Origin: Nitrospirales bacterium
GTDB lineage: Bacteria; Nitrospirota; Nitrospiria; Nitrospirales; UBA8639
DNA: 64,000 nt
Reading direction: 5' to 3'
NCBI GenBank assembly: GCA_021604145.1
Contig: BQIX01000001.1
Span: 296,343-360,342, forward strand
The translations under genes and the position numbers were made by a program. The notes under the pieces were generated by a model. That model saw only the letters and a program-made list of their open reading frames with translations. It made no database searches and was not told the DNA's origin. Of this stretch, positions 49,587 through 60,322 are shown piece after piece (positions within the stretch are counted from its first letter, which is position 1; each line of letters begins with the position of its first letter).

Positions 49587-51134
49587 ATGAAAATGAAAAA
49601 ATTACTGAGCGCTATCGTTATGTGTCTACTATCCGGTGCCTGTGTCGCAGTTGGCCCAGACTATGCGCCGCCTGAACCAAAGGCACCGGAAGCATTTAGT
49701 AGTGAGCTAACAGGTGGGCTCAGTGCGGATCCGCTAGACAATGAAATGCTGAGTCAATGGTGGTCGACGTTGAACGATCCTGAACTCACGAGTCTCATCG
49801 ACCGTGCCATTGCTGGTAGTCTGGATCTTCGCAAGGCTGCCTCACGCATACTCGAAGCTCGCGCCGAGCGGGGCATCAGTGAAGCGGATCGCTTTCCAAC
49901 CATTGACGCGACTGGAGGAGTCTCGCAAAAACGTTTCCGATTTGGCACAAATCAGGACAACGTGTTGGCTGCCACGACGCCGCTTTATGAGGGAGGCTTT
50001 GATGCCACCTGGGAGCTTGATCTCTTTGGCCGTCTTCAACGCCAGGTAGAAGCCTCCGCGGCGGAACTCGAGGCGAGTGAAGAAGACTATCGGGATGTCT
50101 TGGTCACTCTCTTAGCGGAGGTCGCGCTCAACTATGTAGAAGTACGGTCGTTTCAAACACGGGTGGCCGTAGCCGAAGCGAACCGTGACGCACAAGCCAG
50201 GACACTTGAACTGGTACAGGCCAACTTCGAGGGAGGAGAAGTGTCTCGGCTCGATGTCGAGCAGGCCCGGTCCAATCTGGAATCTACACGTTCGCAAATT
50301 CCTACCTTAGAGACATCTCTTGCGCAGGCCAAGCATCGTTTGGCCGTCCTGCTTGGCCAACCTCCAGGTTCACTCGATGAAGAGCTTCACAAGCCTACGC
50401 AAGTACCTCTGGCCCCACCGAGTGTGGCGATTGGGGTGCCCGCTAACGTCATGCGGCGAAGACCTGATGTTCGCCGTGCCGAACGGGAACTTGCTGCCCA
50501 GACCGCTCAGATTGGTGTGGCGACAGCTGATCTCTATCCGAAGTTCACGCTGATCGGATCAATAGGATTAGAGTCGTTTAGTGCGAGCGACTTTTTTATG
50601 CCGACGAGCCGTGTGTTTAGCATCGGCCCCTCCGTGCAATGGAACATCTTTGATGCGGGTCGTATCCGTCTTAACATCGAGGTCCAAAACGCCAGGCAAG
50701 AACAAGCACTCATCGCCTATGAAGCCGCTGTGCTGAATGCCCTACAGGATGTCGAAGATTTGCTGGTCGCCTATGGGAAGGAGATGAACCGTCGCCAATC
50801 GTTGGTGGAGGCAGAACATGCTATACGACGGACCGTCGAGATATCACAAGACCAATATCGCGCGGGAGAGAGTGACTTTCTCACGGTCTTAGATGCACAG
50901 CGCTCCTTACTCAGCATCCAAGATCAATTGGCGGAAAGTGACAGTCAAGTCACGACAAACGTGATCAGCCTGTACAAGGCGCTCGGCGGGGGATGGGAGA
51001 ACTTGGACCCAGTATCAAGCCGCAAGCTACCCATCGCAGGGTCCGGTGACAACCAGATCGAGAATGGTCGGAGTGGACACACTACAAACGGGCGAAACGG
51101 AGTTGATCGAATACCCACACGAAGCGAAAAGTAG
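49587..51134 (+). CDS. RND/NodT-family outer membrane efflux lipoprotein
   Basis: Lipobox LLSGACVAVGPDYAPPEPKAPEAF; ASWELDLFGRLQRQVEAS-type motif; MRRRPDVRRAERELAAQTAQIGVATADLYPKFTLIGSIGL. Confidence 0.9.
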   Translation: MKMKKLLSAIVMCLLSGACVAVGPDYAPPEPKAPEAFSSELTGGLSADPLDNEMLSQWWSTLNDPELTSLIDRAIAGSLDLRKAASRILEARAERGISEADRFPTIDATGGVSQKRFRFGTNQDNVLAATTPLYEGGFDATWELDLFGRLQRQVEASAAELEASEEDYRDVLVTLLAEVALNYVEVRSFQTRVAVAEANRDAQARTLELVQANFEGGEVSRLDVEQARSNLESTRSQIPTLETSLAQAKHRLAVLLGQPPGSLDEELHKPTQVPLAPPSVAIGVPANVMRRRPDVRRAERELAAQTAQIGVATADLYPKFTLIGSIGLESFSASDFFMPTSRVFSIGPSVQWNIFDAGRIRLNIEVQNARQEQALIAYEAAVLNALQDVEDLLVAYGKEMNRRQSLVEAEHAIRRTVEISQDQYRAGESDFLTVLDAQRSLLSIQDQLAESDSQVTTNVISLYKALGGGWENLDPVSSRKLPIAGSGDNQIENGRSGHTTNGRNGVDRIPTRSEK

Positions 51135-51153
51135 ATTCGGAGGAGAACCTTCT

Positions 51154-52155
51154 ATGGGAGGAAACATCGTACGGCAAGTGATACTTGGAGCCATCATCGT
51201 GGCGGGACTCGCTGGCGGTTGGCAATGGTGGCAGAGTCAGCAGCAATCCCCACTGCCTGAGGGGATCGTGTTTGGCAACGGCAGGATTGAAGCTGATCAG
51301 GTCGACATTTCACCGAAATATGCTGGGCGTGTGCAGAAAATCCTGGTACATGAAGGTGACTTGGTTCAACCTAAGCAGGTGATAGCTAAAATGGATACAG
51401 CAGAGCTTGACGCGGAGATTGACCAAGCCAAGGCCCAACTAGCCGAAGCTGAAGCCGCGGTCAAGCAGGCTGAAGCTGAAATTGTGCAACGCCAAAGTGA
51501 ACTCACACTAGCAAAGCAGGAATTGACCAGAGCCCTGCCTCTTGTCCGGAGGGGCTCTCTTTCGAAGCGGACACTCGATCAACGCCAAAGCCGGCGGGAC
51601 ACGGCCGTAGCAGCGGTGAACGCGGCAAAAGCAAATCTTGTCACGCAACGCCGAACCGTTGATGCGGCACGTGCGGCGGTAAACAGAATTCAGACGCAGC
51701 TTGATGATGCTCTCCTGAAGACTCCGGTAGTGGGGCGTGTTCTCTACCGACTGGCTCAGGAGGGCGAAGTTCTGGCCGCAGGAGGTAAGGTCTTGACTAT
51801 TGTGGATCTGAGCGAGGTGTACATGGAAATCTTCTTGCCTTCACGGGCAGCGACCCGGGTCTCCATCGGTGCTGCTGGGCGGATCGTCCCCGACGCTGCA
51901 GCATCTCAATTTGCAATTCCGGCTACAGTCAGGTTTGTTGCGCCGGAAGCACAGTTTACACCTAAGCAGGTCGAGACTTTGAGCGAGCGAGAAAAACTCA
52001 TGTTTCGTGTCAAGGTCAAGATACCGCAAGAGCTGGTCATCAAGCACATTGAAAAAGTCAAAACCGGAATGCGGGGAGTAGCCTATGTGCGACTCGATGA
52101 CAAGGTAGCCTGGCCTGAATTTCTCGAGAAGCGTTATCCGGGCGATCCGAAATGA
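51154..52155 (+). CDS. HlyD-family periplasmic adaptor
   Basis: Single N-terminal TM; GNGRIEADQVDISPKYAGRVQKILVHEGDLV; coiled coil; GRVLYRLAQEGEVLAAGGKVLTIVDLSEVYMEIFLP. Confidence 0.9.
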   Translation: MGGNIVRQVILGAIIVAGLAGGWQWWQSQQQSPLPEGIVFGNGRIEADQVDISPKYAGRVQKILVHEGDLVQPKQVIAKMDTAELDAEIDQAKAQLAEAEAAVKQAEAEIVQRQSELTLAKQELTRALPLVRRGSLSKRTLDQRQSRRDTAVAAVNAAKANLVTQRRTVDAARAAVNRIQTQLDDALLKTPVVGRVLYRLAQEGEVLAAGGKVLTIVDLSEVYMEIFLPSRAATRVSIGAAGRIVPDAAASQFAIPATVRFVAPEAQFTPKQVETLSEREKLMFRVKVKIPQELVIKHIEKVKTGMRGVAYVRLDDKVAWPEFLEKRYPGDPK

Positions 52156-52156
52156 A

Positions 52157-54928
52157 GTGTGTGCCATGACCAACACGAGCGGCATTATCGCGAACGTCAC
52201 TGGCGTCACGCATCTCTATAGGAAGACGCGCGCGCTTGATGATGTGACGGCGGAGATTCCGTCGGGCCGTATGGTCGGACTCCTCGGTCCCGACGGGGTC
52301 GGCAAATCGACGTTGTTAGGCCTAATCGCGGGCGCACGCAAAATCCAAGTCGGAACCATCCATGTGCTTGGTGGTGATATGGCCAACGATCGACATCGCA
52401 ATGCCACCTGTCCGCGCATTGCCTATATGCCGCAAGGGCTCGGGAAAAATCTCTATGCAGAGCTGAGTGTCTTTGAGAATTTGGATTTTTTTGGTCGACT
52501 GTTCGGCCAATCGGCAGACGAACGTCACGAACGTATCGGCACGTTATTGAATGCAACCGGACTGGCCCCCTTTCCCGACCGACCGACCGGCAAGCTCTCA
52601 GGAGGGATGAAGCAAAAGGTTGGGCTGTGCTGCGCCCTCATCCATGACCCGGACTTCCTTATTCTGGATGAGCCGACTACTGGCGTCGATCCTCTCTCAC
52701 GCCGACAGTTCTGGACCCTGATCGACAGCATCCGAGCAGAGCGCACGGGTATGAGTGTCCTTGTGTCAACGGCCTATATGGACGAGGCTGAGCGATTTGA
52801 TTGGCTCATCGCCATGGATGCTGGAAAAGTCTTAGCGACAGGCTCACCGGACGTGCTGAAGGCACGGACCAATTCGAAAAGTCTGGAGGAGACGTTCGTC
52901 GCACTCTTGCCCAAGGACAAACGCGGAAGCCAGCACAAACTGACGATTCCGCCTCGAAAGGAAGCCGATGGTGAGCTAGCCATCCTCGCTAAAGGCCTCA
53001 CTCGGCGTTTTGGCAATTTCACGGCGGTCAACAATGTCAGCTTCTCGATTAAGCGTGGGGAAATCTTTGGCTTTCTGGGCTCAAACGGCTGTGGAAAAAC
53101 CACCACGATGAAGATGCTGACGGGGCTTCTTCCTGCCTCTGAAGGCGAGGCATCGTTGTTCGGGAAACCCGTTGAAGCGAGCAATCTCGAAACCCGGAAA
53201 CGTGTTGGCTACATGTCGCAGTCTTTTTCGCTCTATGGCGAGTTAACTGTACGACAAAATCTTGTTCTTCACGCACGCCTCTTTCATCTTCCGCGAGAGA
53301 AGATGGGAAGCAGGATCGACGAGCTCATTAACCGCTTCAGACTCGCTGAGCATATTGACCAACTAGCCGACCAATTGCCGCTCGGCGTGCGCCAGCGGCT
53401 CTCGCTAGCTGTCGCGCTCATCCACCAGCCAGAGATGCTGATCCTCGACGAGCCCACTTCTGGTGTCGACCCTGTGGCGCGAGATGAATTCTGGAAATAC
53501 TTGATCGATATTTCACGTAGCCAGAATGTCACAATCTTCATCTCTACCCATTTCATGAATGAGGCCATGCGCTGTGATCGTATCTCCCTTATGCATGCGG
53601 GTAGGGTGCTGGCCTGCGATACCCCGCAAGCCCTGCAGGTCGCTCGTGGTGTGGCAAGCCTCGAGGAAGCGTTCATTGGCCACATTGAGGAAGCAGTTGG
53701 CCGAACGATAGAAAGCGTGAAAGAGACTCCTAAAAGCCAAGTCGTAGAGCAACCCATTTCCAAAGACGTTGTCGCAGAAGTTTCTCGTGAGAGGACGCCT
53801 GTAAGTGTTTATCGCCTCCTAGCCTACAGCTATAACGAGTCGCTCCAGGTGATGAGAGATCCGATACGATTGGCCTTTGCGTTCATCGGCTCAGCGCTTC
53901 TTATGTTGATCTTTTGCTTCGGAATTACCACCGATACCGAACATGTGCGATATGCGGCTCTTGATCTTGACCAGACGCCGGAGAGCCGATCGTACTTGCG
54001 CACTCTTGCGGGCTCTCCCCGGTATTTCGTCGAGCAGACGCCGCTCCGCTCTCAAGCAGAGATACTTGAGCGACTGAAGGCAAACGACATCTCATTCGCG
54101 GTCGAGATTCCCCCGCACTTCGGTCGGGATCTCAAGCGGGGGAGCTCGCCGGAAGTGTCCGCCTGGATTGACGGAGCCATGCCGTTCCGGGGAGAGACCA
54201 TTCAAGGGTATGTGGAAGGGATGCACTCGACGTATCTCGAGGACCTCGCCCGAGAACAATCCAGTACGGAGCCGGAAACTCTCGCGGCTGATATCGAGAC
54301 CCGTTATCGCTACAATCCAAGCTTCGAGAGCATCTATGCCATGGGGCCGACCATTCCGACCATTCTTCTCATCATGATTCCGGCCATCCTCGTGGCGGTC
54401 AGCGTGGCTCGCGACAAGGAGCTTGGCTCCATCACCAATTTCTATGTGACCCCCACTACTCGGCTCGAGTTTCTGCTCGGTAAGCAACTTCCTTACATCG
54501 CGATTGCGATGCTGAACTTCGGGCTCCTGACCCTCATCGCGATCGTCGTATTTCATGTGCCTCTCAAAGGTAGCGCTCTTGCGCTGACGTTCGGAGCACT
54601 TCTTTATGTGACAGCGACAACAGGACTTGGCCTTCTGATGTCAACCTTTACGTCAAGCCAAGGCGCGGCTGTTTTCGCGACCATGATCGTGGCCATGATG
54701 ACGTCGATGCAATTCTCGGGCATGTTTCAACCGGTGTCCACGCTGAATGGGGGTGCCAAGTTCCTTGGCTCTTTGTGGCCGGCAACCTACTACATGCACA
54801 TCAGTGTCGGGGCATTCACGAAGGCCCTCGATGCAAGCGATTTGTGGCTTAATTTCCTAGCCCTCGCGGCGTTCATTCCGGTGTTCACGCTCTTAAGCGC
54901 TGTGGCCCTCAGGAAACAGGACCGTTAG
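52157..54928 (+). CDS. RbbA-like ABC transporter: two ATP-binding domains fused to ABC-2 permease
   Basis: Two Walker A motifs GPDGVGKST and GSNGCGKTT, two LILDEPT(T/S)GVDP motifs, C-terminal TM domain VARDKELGSITNFYVTPTTRLEFLLGKQLP. Confidence 0.9.
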   Translation: MCAMTNTSGIIANVTGVTHLYRKTRALDDVTAEIPSGRMVGLLGPDGVGKSTLLGLIAGARKIQVGTIHVLGGDMANDRHRNATCPRIAYMPQGLGKNLYAELSVFENLDFFGRLFGQSADERHERIGTLLNATGLAPFPDRPTGKLSGGMKQKVGLCCALIHDPDFLILDEPTTGVDPLSRRQFWTLIDSIRAERTGMSVLVSTAYMDEAERFDWLIAMDAGKVLATGSPDVLKARTNSKSLEETFVALLPKDKRGSQHKLTIPPRKEADGELAILAKGLTRRFGNFTAVNNVSFSIKRGEIFGFLGSNGCGKTTTMKMLTGLLPASEGEASLFGKPVEASNLETRKRVGYMSQSFSLYGELTVRQNLVLHARLFHLPREKMGSRIDELINRFRLAEHIDQLADQLPLGVRQRLSLAVALIHQPEMLILDEPTSGVDPVARDEFWKYLIDISRSQNVTIFISTHFMNEAMRCDRISLMHAGRVLACDTPQALQVARGVASLEEAFIGHIEEAVGRTIESVKETPKSQVVEQPISKDVVAEVSRERTPVSVYRLLAYSYNESLQVMRDPIRLAFAFIGSALLMLIFCFGITTDTEHVRYAALDLDQTPESRSYLRTLAGSPRYFVEQTPLRSQAEILERLKANDISFAVEIPPHFGRDLKRGSSPEVSAWIDGAMPFRGETIQGYVEGMHSTYLEDLAREQSSTEPETLAADIETRYRYNPSFESIYAMGPTIPTILLIMIPAILVAVSVARDKELGSITNFYVTPTTRLEFLLGKQLPYIAIAMLNFGLLTLIAIVVFHVPLKGSALALTFGALLYVTATTGLGLLMSTFTSSQGAAVFATMIVAMMTSMQFSGMFQPVSTLNGGAKFLGSLWPATYYMHISVGAFTKALDASDLWLNFLALAAFIPVFTLLSAVALRKQDR

Positions 54929-54930
54929 CC

Positions 54931-56055
54931 ATGAATCGACTCCAGAACATTTTTTGGCTCGGTATCAAGGAATTGCGCAGCTTTCAACGGGACCCAGTCA
55001 TCGTGGCGTTGCTCATTTTTGCCTTCACCTTCATGGTCTACACGCGAGCGACAGGATCGTCATCCGAGGTTCACCATGCCTCGATTGCTTTGGTGGACGA
55101 AGACCGATCGACTCTCTCTCGACAGATCTCTCAGGCCTTTCACCTGCCATATTTCCAGGAGCCTCAGCTGATCTCTGCCCAAGAGATTGATCCGGGCATG
55201 GACCAGGGCCAATTCATGTTTGTGCTCAACATCCCGCCACGCTTCGAGGCCGATGTGCTTGCGAATCGCCAGCCCGAGATCCAGGTGAATATTGACGCCA
55301 CTGCGCTGCTGCAGGCAGGCATTGGAGCGAGCTATATTCAGAATATTATCTCGAATGAAATCACACGTTTTAGGCAAGGTTCGGGCGAAGGGAGCAGGCG
55401 TGCGGTCGAACTGGTCACTCGGACTGCGTTTAATCCCAACAGAACGAGTTCCTGGTTCAACAGTATCCTCACCATCATCGACCAGATCACAATGTTGACG
55501 ATTATTTTGACAGGGGCGGCACTCATTCGCGAGCGTGAACATGGCACCATCGAGCATCTGTTGGTGATGCCGTTGACGTCTTTTGAGATTGCCATAGCCA
55601 AGGTTTGGTCAAACGGTCTGGTGATCCTTGTCGCTACGATTGCTTCTCTGCTGCTCGTGGTGGAGGGGGTTTTGTCGGTCCCGATCGTTGGCTCTAAGAT
55701 GCTCTTTCTTCTCGGGACGACACTCTACCTTTTTTTCGCCACGGCCCTGGGCATCTTTTTAGGGACGATTGCACGTTCCATGGCTCAATTCGCGCTGCTC
55801 ATCGTCCTCGTGATCATGACGTTGAATATGCTTTCAGGTGAGAACACCCCTGTGGAAAGTCAGCCTGATTGGCTGCAGAATATCACGTTGTTCCTTCCGT
55901 CGCGCCACTTTGTGAGCTTTGCCCAGGCCATCATCTATCGCGGCGCTGGACTAGACATCGTCTGGTCTGAATTTGTCGCTGTCACGGTATTAGGTCTCGT
56001 CTTCTTCATATTCAGTCTTGGACTCTTTCGCCGTTCGATTGCCCTGAGCAAATGA
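54931..56055 (+). CDS. ABC-2 type transporter permease (YhhJ-like)
   Basis: IKELRSFQRDPVIVALLIFAFTFMVYT; REREHGTIEHLLVMPLTSFEIAIAKVW. Confidence 0.9.
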   Translation: MNRLQNIFWLGIKELRSFQRDPVIVALLIFAFTFMVYTRATGSSSEVHHASIALVDEDRSTLSRQISQAFHLPYFQEPQLISAQEIDPGMDQGQFMFVLNIPPRFEADVLANRQPEIQVNIDATALLQAGIGASYIQNIISNEITRFRQGSGEGSRRAVELVTRTAFNPNRTSSWFNSILTIIDQITMLTIILTGAALIREREHGTIEHLLVMPLTSFEIAIAKVWSNGLVILVATIASLLLVVEGVLSVPIVGSKMLFLLGTTLYLFFATALGIFLGTIARSMAQFALLIVLVIMTLNMLSGENTPVESQPDWLQNITLFLPSRHFVSFAQAIIYRGAGLDIVWSEFVAVTVLGLVFFIFSLGLFRRSIALSK

Positions 56056-56097
56056 AGGAATTCATACATTCAATAATCTAGGAAAAGGGTATATCAG

Positions 56098-58641
56098 GTG
56101 AGAGATCAAATTGACGATTCAACTATTTCGACTTATTTCTCCAAACGTTCATTGCCAAAAGGGCTCGAAGGATTGAACGAACTTGCATTGGACCTGCGCT
56201 GGACGTGGAGCCATTTCAGTGACCAACTCTGGGAGCGGCTCGATCCAGAAGCATGGGAGCGAACGGCCAATCCCTACTTTATTCTCCAAAGTGTGCGGCA
56301 AGCTCGTCTTGAAGAAGCGGCGCGTGAGGAAAACCTCAAACAGGAACTGAAAGGCTGGTTGGAGCAACGACAGGAATATCTCAAGAATCCAGGATGGTTT
56401 GGGCGAACGTATACAGAGACTGAGGTGAAGGGTATTGCATATTTCAGCATGGAGTTTGGGCTGAGTGAGGCGCTTCCGATTTACTCCGGTGGTCTTGGCA
56501 TTTTGGCCGGTGATCACCTAAAAGCGGCAAGCGACCTCGGTGTTCCAATTGTGGGTATTGGTCTTCTATACCAACAAGGCTACTTTCGACAGATTCTCAA
56601 TGCAGACGCTTGGCAACTTGAAGCGTTCCCTTATAATGATCCTATCAACCTTCCCGTCACACCGGTTCCGGATCCGGATGGGGGATGGCTACGCATTACA
56701 CTTGAGTTGCCGGGGAGAACGTTATTAGTGCGAGTGTGGCAAGCTCAGATTGGAAAAGTCATGTTGTATCTATTGGATAGTAATGATCCACTCAACAGTC
56801 CACGTGACCGCGGAATCACGGCCAATCTCTACCCCGCAGGACCGGAACAGCGTCTGATGCAAGAAATCGTCCTTGGAGTGGGAGGTTGGCGTGTTTTAGA
56901 AGAACTCGATCTTGAAATTGATGTCTGCCATCTGAATGAAGGACATGCTGCCTTTGCCATCCTCGCACGGGTAAAAAGTTTTATGACCCAAACTGGACAG
57001 TCGTTCCCAGTGGCTCTTGGTGCCACTCGGGCCGGTAACGTCTTTACCACTCATACTCCAGTCGAAGCAGGTTTTGACAGGTTTGAACCCAATCTGATTC
57101 GTCCATATGCCCAATTCTTATCAACGATGATTAATGTGTCAAAGGATCAGCTGTTTGCATTGGGCCGCCGAGATCCTGCAAACAATCAGGAGCCTTTCAG
57201 CATGGCCTACCTCGCCATACGTGGAAGTGGCTATGTAAATGGGGTCAGTTGTCTGCATGGGCATGTTAGTCGAGAGATTTTTCAACCGTTGTTCCCCCAA
57301 TGGCCAACGGCTGAAGTGCCTGTTCGATCTATTACGAATGGTGTTCATGTCCCATCGTGGGACTCTTCAGAGGCCGACGCGTTGTGGACGCGCATTTGCG
57401 GAAAATCGCGATGGTTGGGCACGCTGGAAGAATTATGTCCCCTGATCTCAAACATTCCGAATCGGGAACTTTGGGCCTTTCGCGTGGCTCAACGGCAAGC
57501 GTTGATCAACTATGTCCGACGACGTCTCGTCCGACAGCACAAGGAGCATGGCGCATCAGCGGACCACATTCAGCGTACGAAACATGTCTTGGATCCCAAT
57601 GCGCTTACACTCGGATATGCCAGACGATTCACAGCCTATAAACGTCCCACACTTTTTTTACATGATCGGAGTCGTCTTGCGAGATTATTGTCCGACTCTA
57701 TGCGACCAGTGCAACTGATTATTGCCGGCAAGGCGCATCCGAAGGATGACGAAGGTAAGCGTCTTGTGCAGATGCTCGCACAGTTTGCTTCTGATCCGCA
57801 GTTCAGCAATTGTGTCGTGTTCTTGGAGGATTACGATATGGCGTTGGCTCAGGAACTGGTGGCCGGCGTCGATGTGTGGCTGAATACGCCGCGAAGGCCT
57901 CTGGAAGCGTCTGGAACCAGCGGCATGAAAGTACTGGTCAATGGCGGACTGAACTTGTCTGTGCTCGATGGGTGGTGGGATGAAGCCTATGCACCTGAAG
58001 TCGGGTGGGCAATCGGAGAGGGAAATACCCAACATAATCTCAATCGGGATACCCTTGAGGCCGAACAGTTTTACCAGATTCTAGAGCAACAGATCATTCC
58101 TGAATTTTATAACCGCAATCAGGATGGGATTCCTCATGCCTGGACGAATAGAGTACGAGCCAGTATGTCCAGGCTCACGGCGCACTTCAGTAGCAATCGC
58201 ATGGTACGCGAGTACGTGGAGCAGACGTACATTCCCGCTGCCAAACGGTATCGTGATCGGGTAGCCAATGAAACGCAAGTCGGGAAGGAATTACAGAAAT
58301 GGCAAAAGAACATGCAAGAAACCTGGGAGACTCTCCGATTTGGGGAATTGCATGTCACGCAATATGATGATCACTATGCGTTCGATGTCCAAGTGTACAT
58401 GGGAGATATGGATTCTAGCTGGATCAGCGTGGAATTGTACGCTGACGATGAACATGGTGAAGGTGTCGTTCGAGTTACCATGAAGCAAACAGAAACGATT
58501 CCTGGAATGGTGAATGCGTATCGGTTCAAAGCTGAAGTGCCAGCGTCTCGACCCGTTGAGCACTATACTCCCCGAATCGTCCCTTGCCATCCCTCTGTGT
58601 TCATCCCATTAGAAATTTCTGACATCCTCTGGTACCGATAG
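56098..58641 (+). CDS. glgP: Alpha-glucan (glycogen) phosphorylase
   Basis: GTG start; GLGILAGDHLKAASDLGVPIVGIGLLYQQGYF; CHLNEGHAAF; EASGTSGMKVLVNGGLNLSVLDGWWDE. Confidence 0.95.
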   Translation: MRDQIDDSTISTYFSKRSLPKGLEGLNELALDLRWTWSHFSDQLWERLDPEAWERTANPYFILQSVRQARLEEAAREENLKQELKGWLEQRQEYLKNPGWFGRTYTETEVKGIAYFSMEFGLSEALPIYSGGLGILAGDHLKAASDLGVPIVGIGLLYQQGYFRQILNADAWQLEAFPYNDPINLPVTPVPDPDGGWLRITLELPGRTLLVRVWQAQIGKVMLYLLDSNDPLNSPRDRGITANLYPAGPEQRLMQEIVLGVGGWRVLEELDLEIDVCHLNEGHAAFAILARVKSFMTQTGQSFPVALGATRAGNVFTTHTPVEAGFDRFEPNLIRPYAQFLSTMINVSKDQLFALGRRDPANNQEPFSMAYLAIRGSGYVNGVSCLHGHVSREIFQPLFPQWPTAEVPVRSITNGVHVPSWDSSEADALWTRICGKSRWLGTLEELCPLISNIPNRELWAFRVAQRQALINYVRRRLVRQHKEHGASADHIQRTKHVLDPNALTLGYARRFTAYKRPTLFLHDRSRLARLLSDSMRPVQLIIAGKAHPKDDEGKRLVQMLAQFASDPQFSNCVVFLEDYDMALAQELVAGVDVWLNTPRRPLEASGTSGMKVLVNGGLNLSVLDGWWDEAYAPEVGWAIGEGNTQHNLNRDTLEAEQFYQILEQQIIPEFYNRNQDGIPHAWTNRVRASMSRLTAHFSSNRMVREYVEQTYIPAAKRYRDRVANETQVGKELQKWQKNMQETWETLRFGELHVTQYDDHYAFDVQVYMGDMDSSWISVELYADDEHGEGVVRVTMKQTETIPGMVNAYRFKAEVPASRPVEHYTPRIVPCHPSVFIPLEISDILWYR

Positions 58642-58645
58642 CCCC

Positions 58646-60166
58646 ATGAATCCCTGTGCCTTCCGTCCCTCATGCCGTCCCCATCCTCATCTCTATGAAA
58701 TCAATACCTGGGTCTGGTTGAAGGAGCTCTCACGAAAAGAAAAAAGAATGATTCGTCTTGGTGATGTGCCAGATCAAGAATGGGATGACCTTCAGAGCAA
58801 AGGGTTTGATTACATTTGGTTGATGGGTATTTGGGAGCGAAGTCCTCACAGTCGATCAATTGCACGGAGTGACCCAGGATTACAGAAAGAGTATGAACAA
58901 GCCTTACCAGACTGGACAGCCAAGGATGTTGTCGGGTCACCATATGCCATTCGTGCGTATCGTCCAGATCCAGAACTTGGCACGTGGGATCAGCTCGATC
59001 GTGTCTTGGAGAAACTTCATCAACGAGGCATGCAGCTCATTCTCGATTTTGTGCCAAACCATACGGCTGTGGATCATGAGTGGATCCAATTGCATCCAGA
59101 ATACTACATTCAAGGAACCGCGAAAAACCTTGAGGCCCCTCCAGACGAATTCTTTACAATACATGTTAACGGGAGGGCTCTGAATCTCGCTCATGGAAAA
59201 GATCCCTACTTCCCGGCTTGGACGGATACGGCTCAGTTGAATTATTTTCAAGAAGCCACTCGTACGGCCTTAATTGAAGAACTGAAAACAATCGCTCAGC
59301 ACTGTGATGGAGTTCGATGTGACATGGCGATGCTGGTGCTGAATGAAGTGTTTCAGAAGACATGGGGTGATTTTCTAGGAATAGAAGGCACTCCTGCTAT
59401 CGAATTCTGGACAGAAGCCATCACCGCGGTGTCTGATTTGGTCTGGATGGCTGAAGTGTATTGGGATCTTGAATGGGATTTACAACAGCTGGGATTCCAT
59501 TTCACGTATGACAAGAGATTGTACGATCGACTGTGCCATTTGGCTTCCGATGAGATCCTTGCTCATCTCAACGCTGATGTGAACTATCAACAACACCTTG
59601 TTCGATTCTTAGAAAATCATGATGAACCAAGAAGTGCGTCGATGTTTGGCAATGTTCGTCTTCCTGCCGCTGCTACGCTCACGGCAACCTTACCTGGTAT
59701 GCGCTTTTATCATCAGGGCCAGCTTGAAGGGAAGAAAATTCGGTTGCCGGTTCAACTCGCACGAATGAAAGAAGAACTTCTCGATCATGAAATAATGGAC
59801 CTGTATGGTCATTTGCTTCAAATTACCAATGAGAGGATCTTTCACGAAGGTCAATGGCGACTCCTTACGATGCATTCGGCAAGTGATTCTTCCTATACAA
59901 ACCTCATTGGGTATCTGTGGGAACTTCACACGTCACAAAAGATTGTCGCCGTAAATTTTGGAGCAATTGAATCACAAGGCTTTCTTGATCTCTTTGACGG
60001 CAGAGAAGCTGAAGATGGTTTTCCCTCAATCTTTTCGTATCGTGACCAATTGACTGGACACGAATACGCATTCAATTATGAAGACGTCGTTGGCCGTGGA
60101 CTGTATATTCGCCTGAAGCCTTTTGATGCTCATATCTTCTCAGTCTCTGCTCAGGAGCCCCATTAG
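58646..60166 (+). CDS. GH13 alpha-amylase family protein
   Basis: LILDFVPNHTAVDH; DGVRCDMAMLV; VWMAEVYWD; LENHDEPR catalytic regions. Confidence 0.9.
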   Translation: MNPCAFRPSCRPHPHLYEINTWVWLKELSRKEKRMIRLGDVPDQEWDDLQSKGFDYIWLMGIWERSPHSRSIARSDPGLQKEYEQALPDWTAKDVVGSPYAIRAYRPDPELGTWDQLDRVLEKLHQRGMQLILDFVPNHTAVDHEWIQLHPEYYIQGTAKNLEAPPDEFFTIHVNGRALNLAHGKDPYFPAWTDTAQLNYFQEATRTALIEELKTIAQHCDGVRCDMAMLVLNEVFQKTWGDFLGIEGTPAIEFWTEAITAVSDLVWMAEVYWDLEWDLQQLGFHFTYDKRLYDRLCHLASDEILAHLNADVNYQQHLVRFLENHDEPRSASMFGNVRLPAAATLTATLPGMRFYHQGQLEGKKIRLPVQLARMKEELLDHEIMDLYGHLLQITNERIFHEGQWRLLTMHSASDSSYTNLIGYLWELHTSQKIVAVNFGAIESQGFLDLFDGREAEDGFPSIFSYRDQLTGHEYAFNYEDVVGRGLYIRLKPFDAHIFSVSAQEPH

Positions 60167-60322
60167 CTGTTGGGCTTTTAACCATGAAACGAAATATTAT
60201 GTTGCCTGTTGATCATGGACGCCTATGATTCTACTCCGTTGATGGGATCGTAGTGCGGCGATAAACTATCCTTTCGAAGGCAATCATTCATGTCGTAGGG
60301 CGGAAAAGAGGAAAGCAAGACT

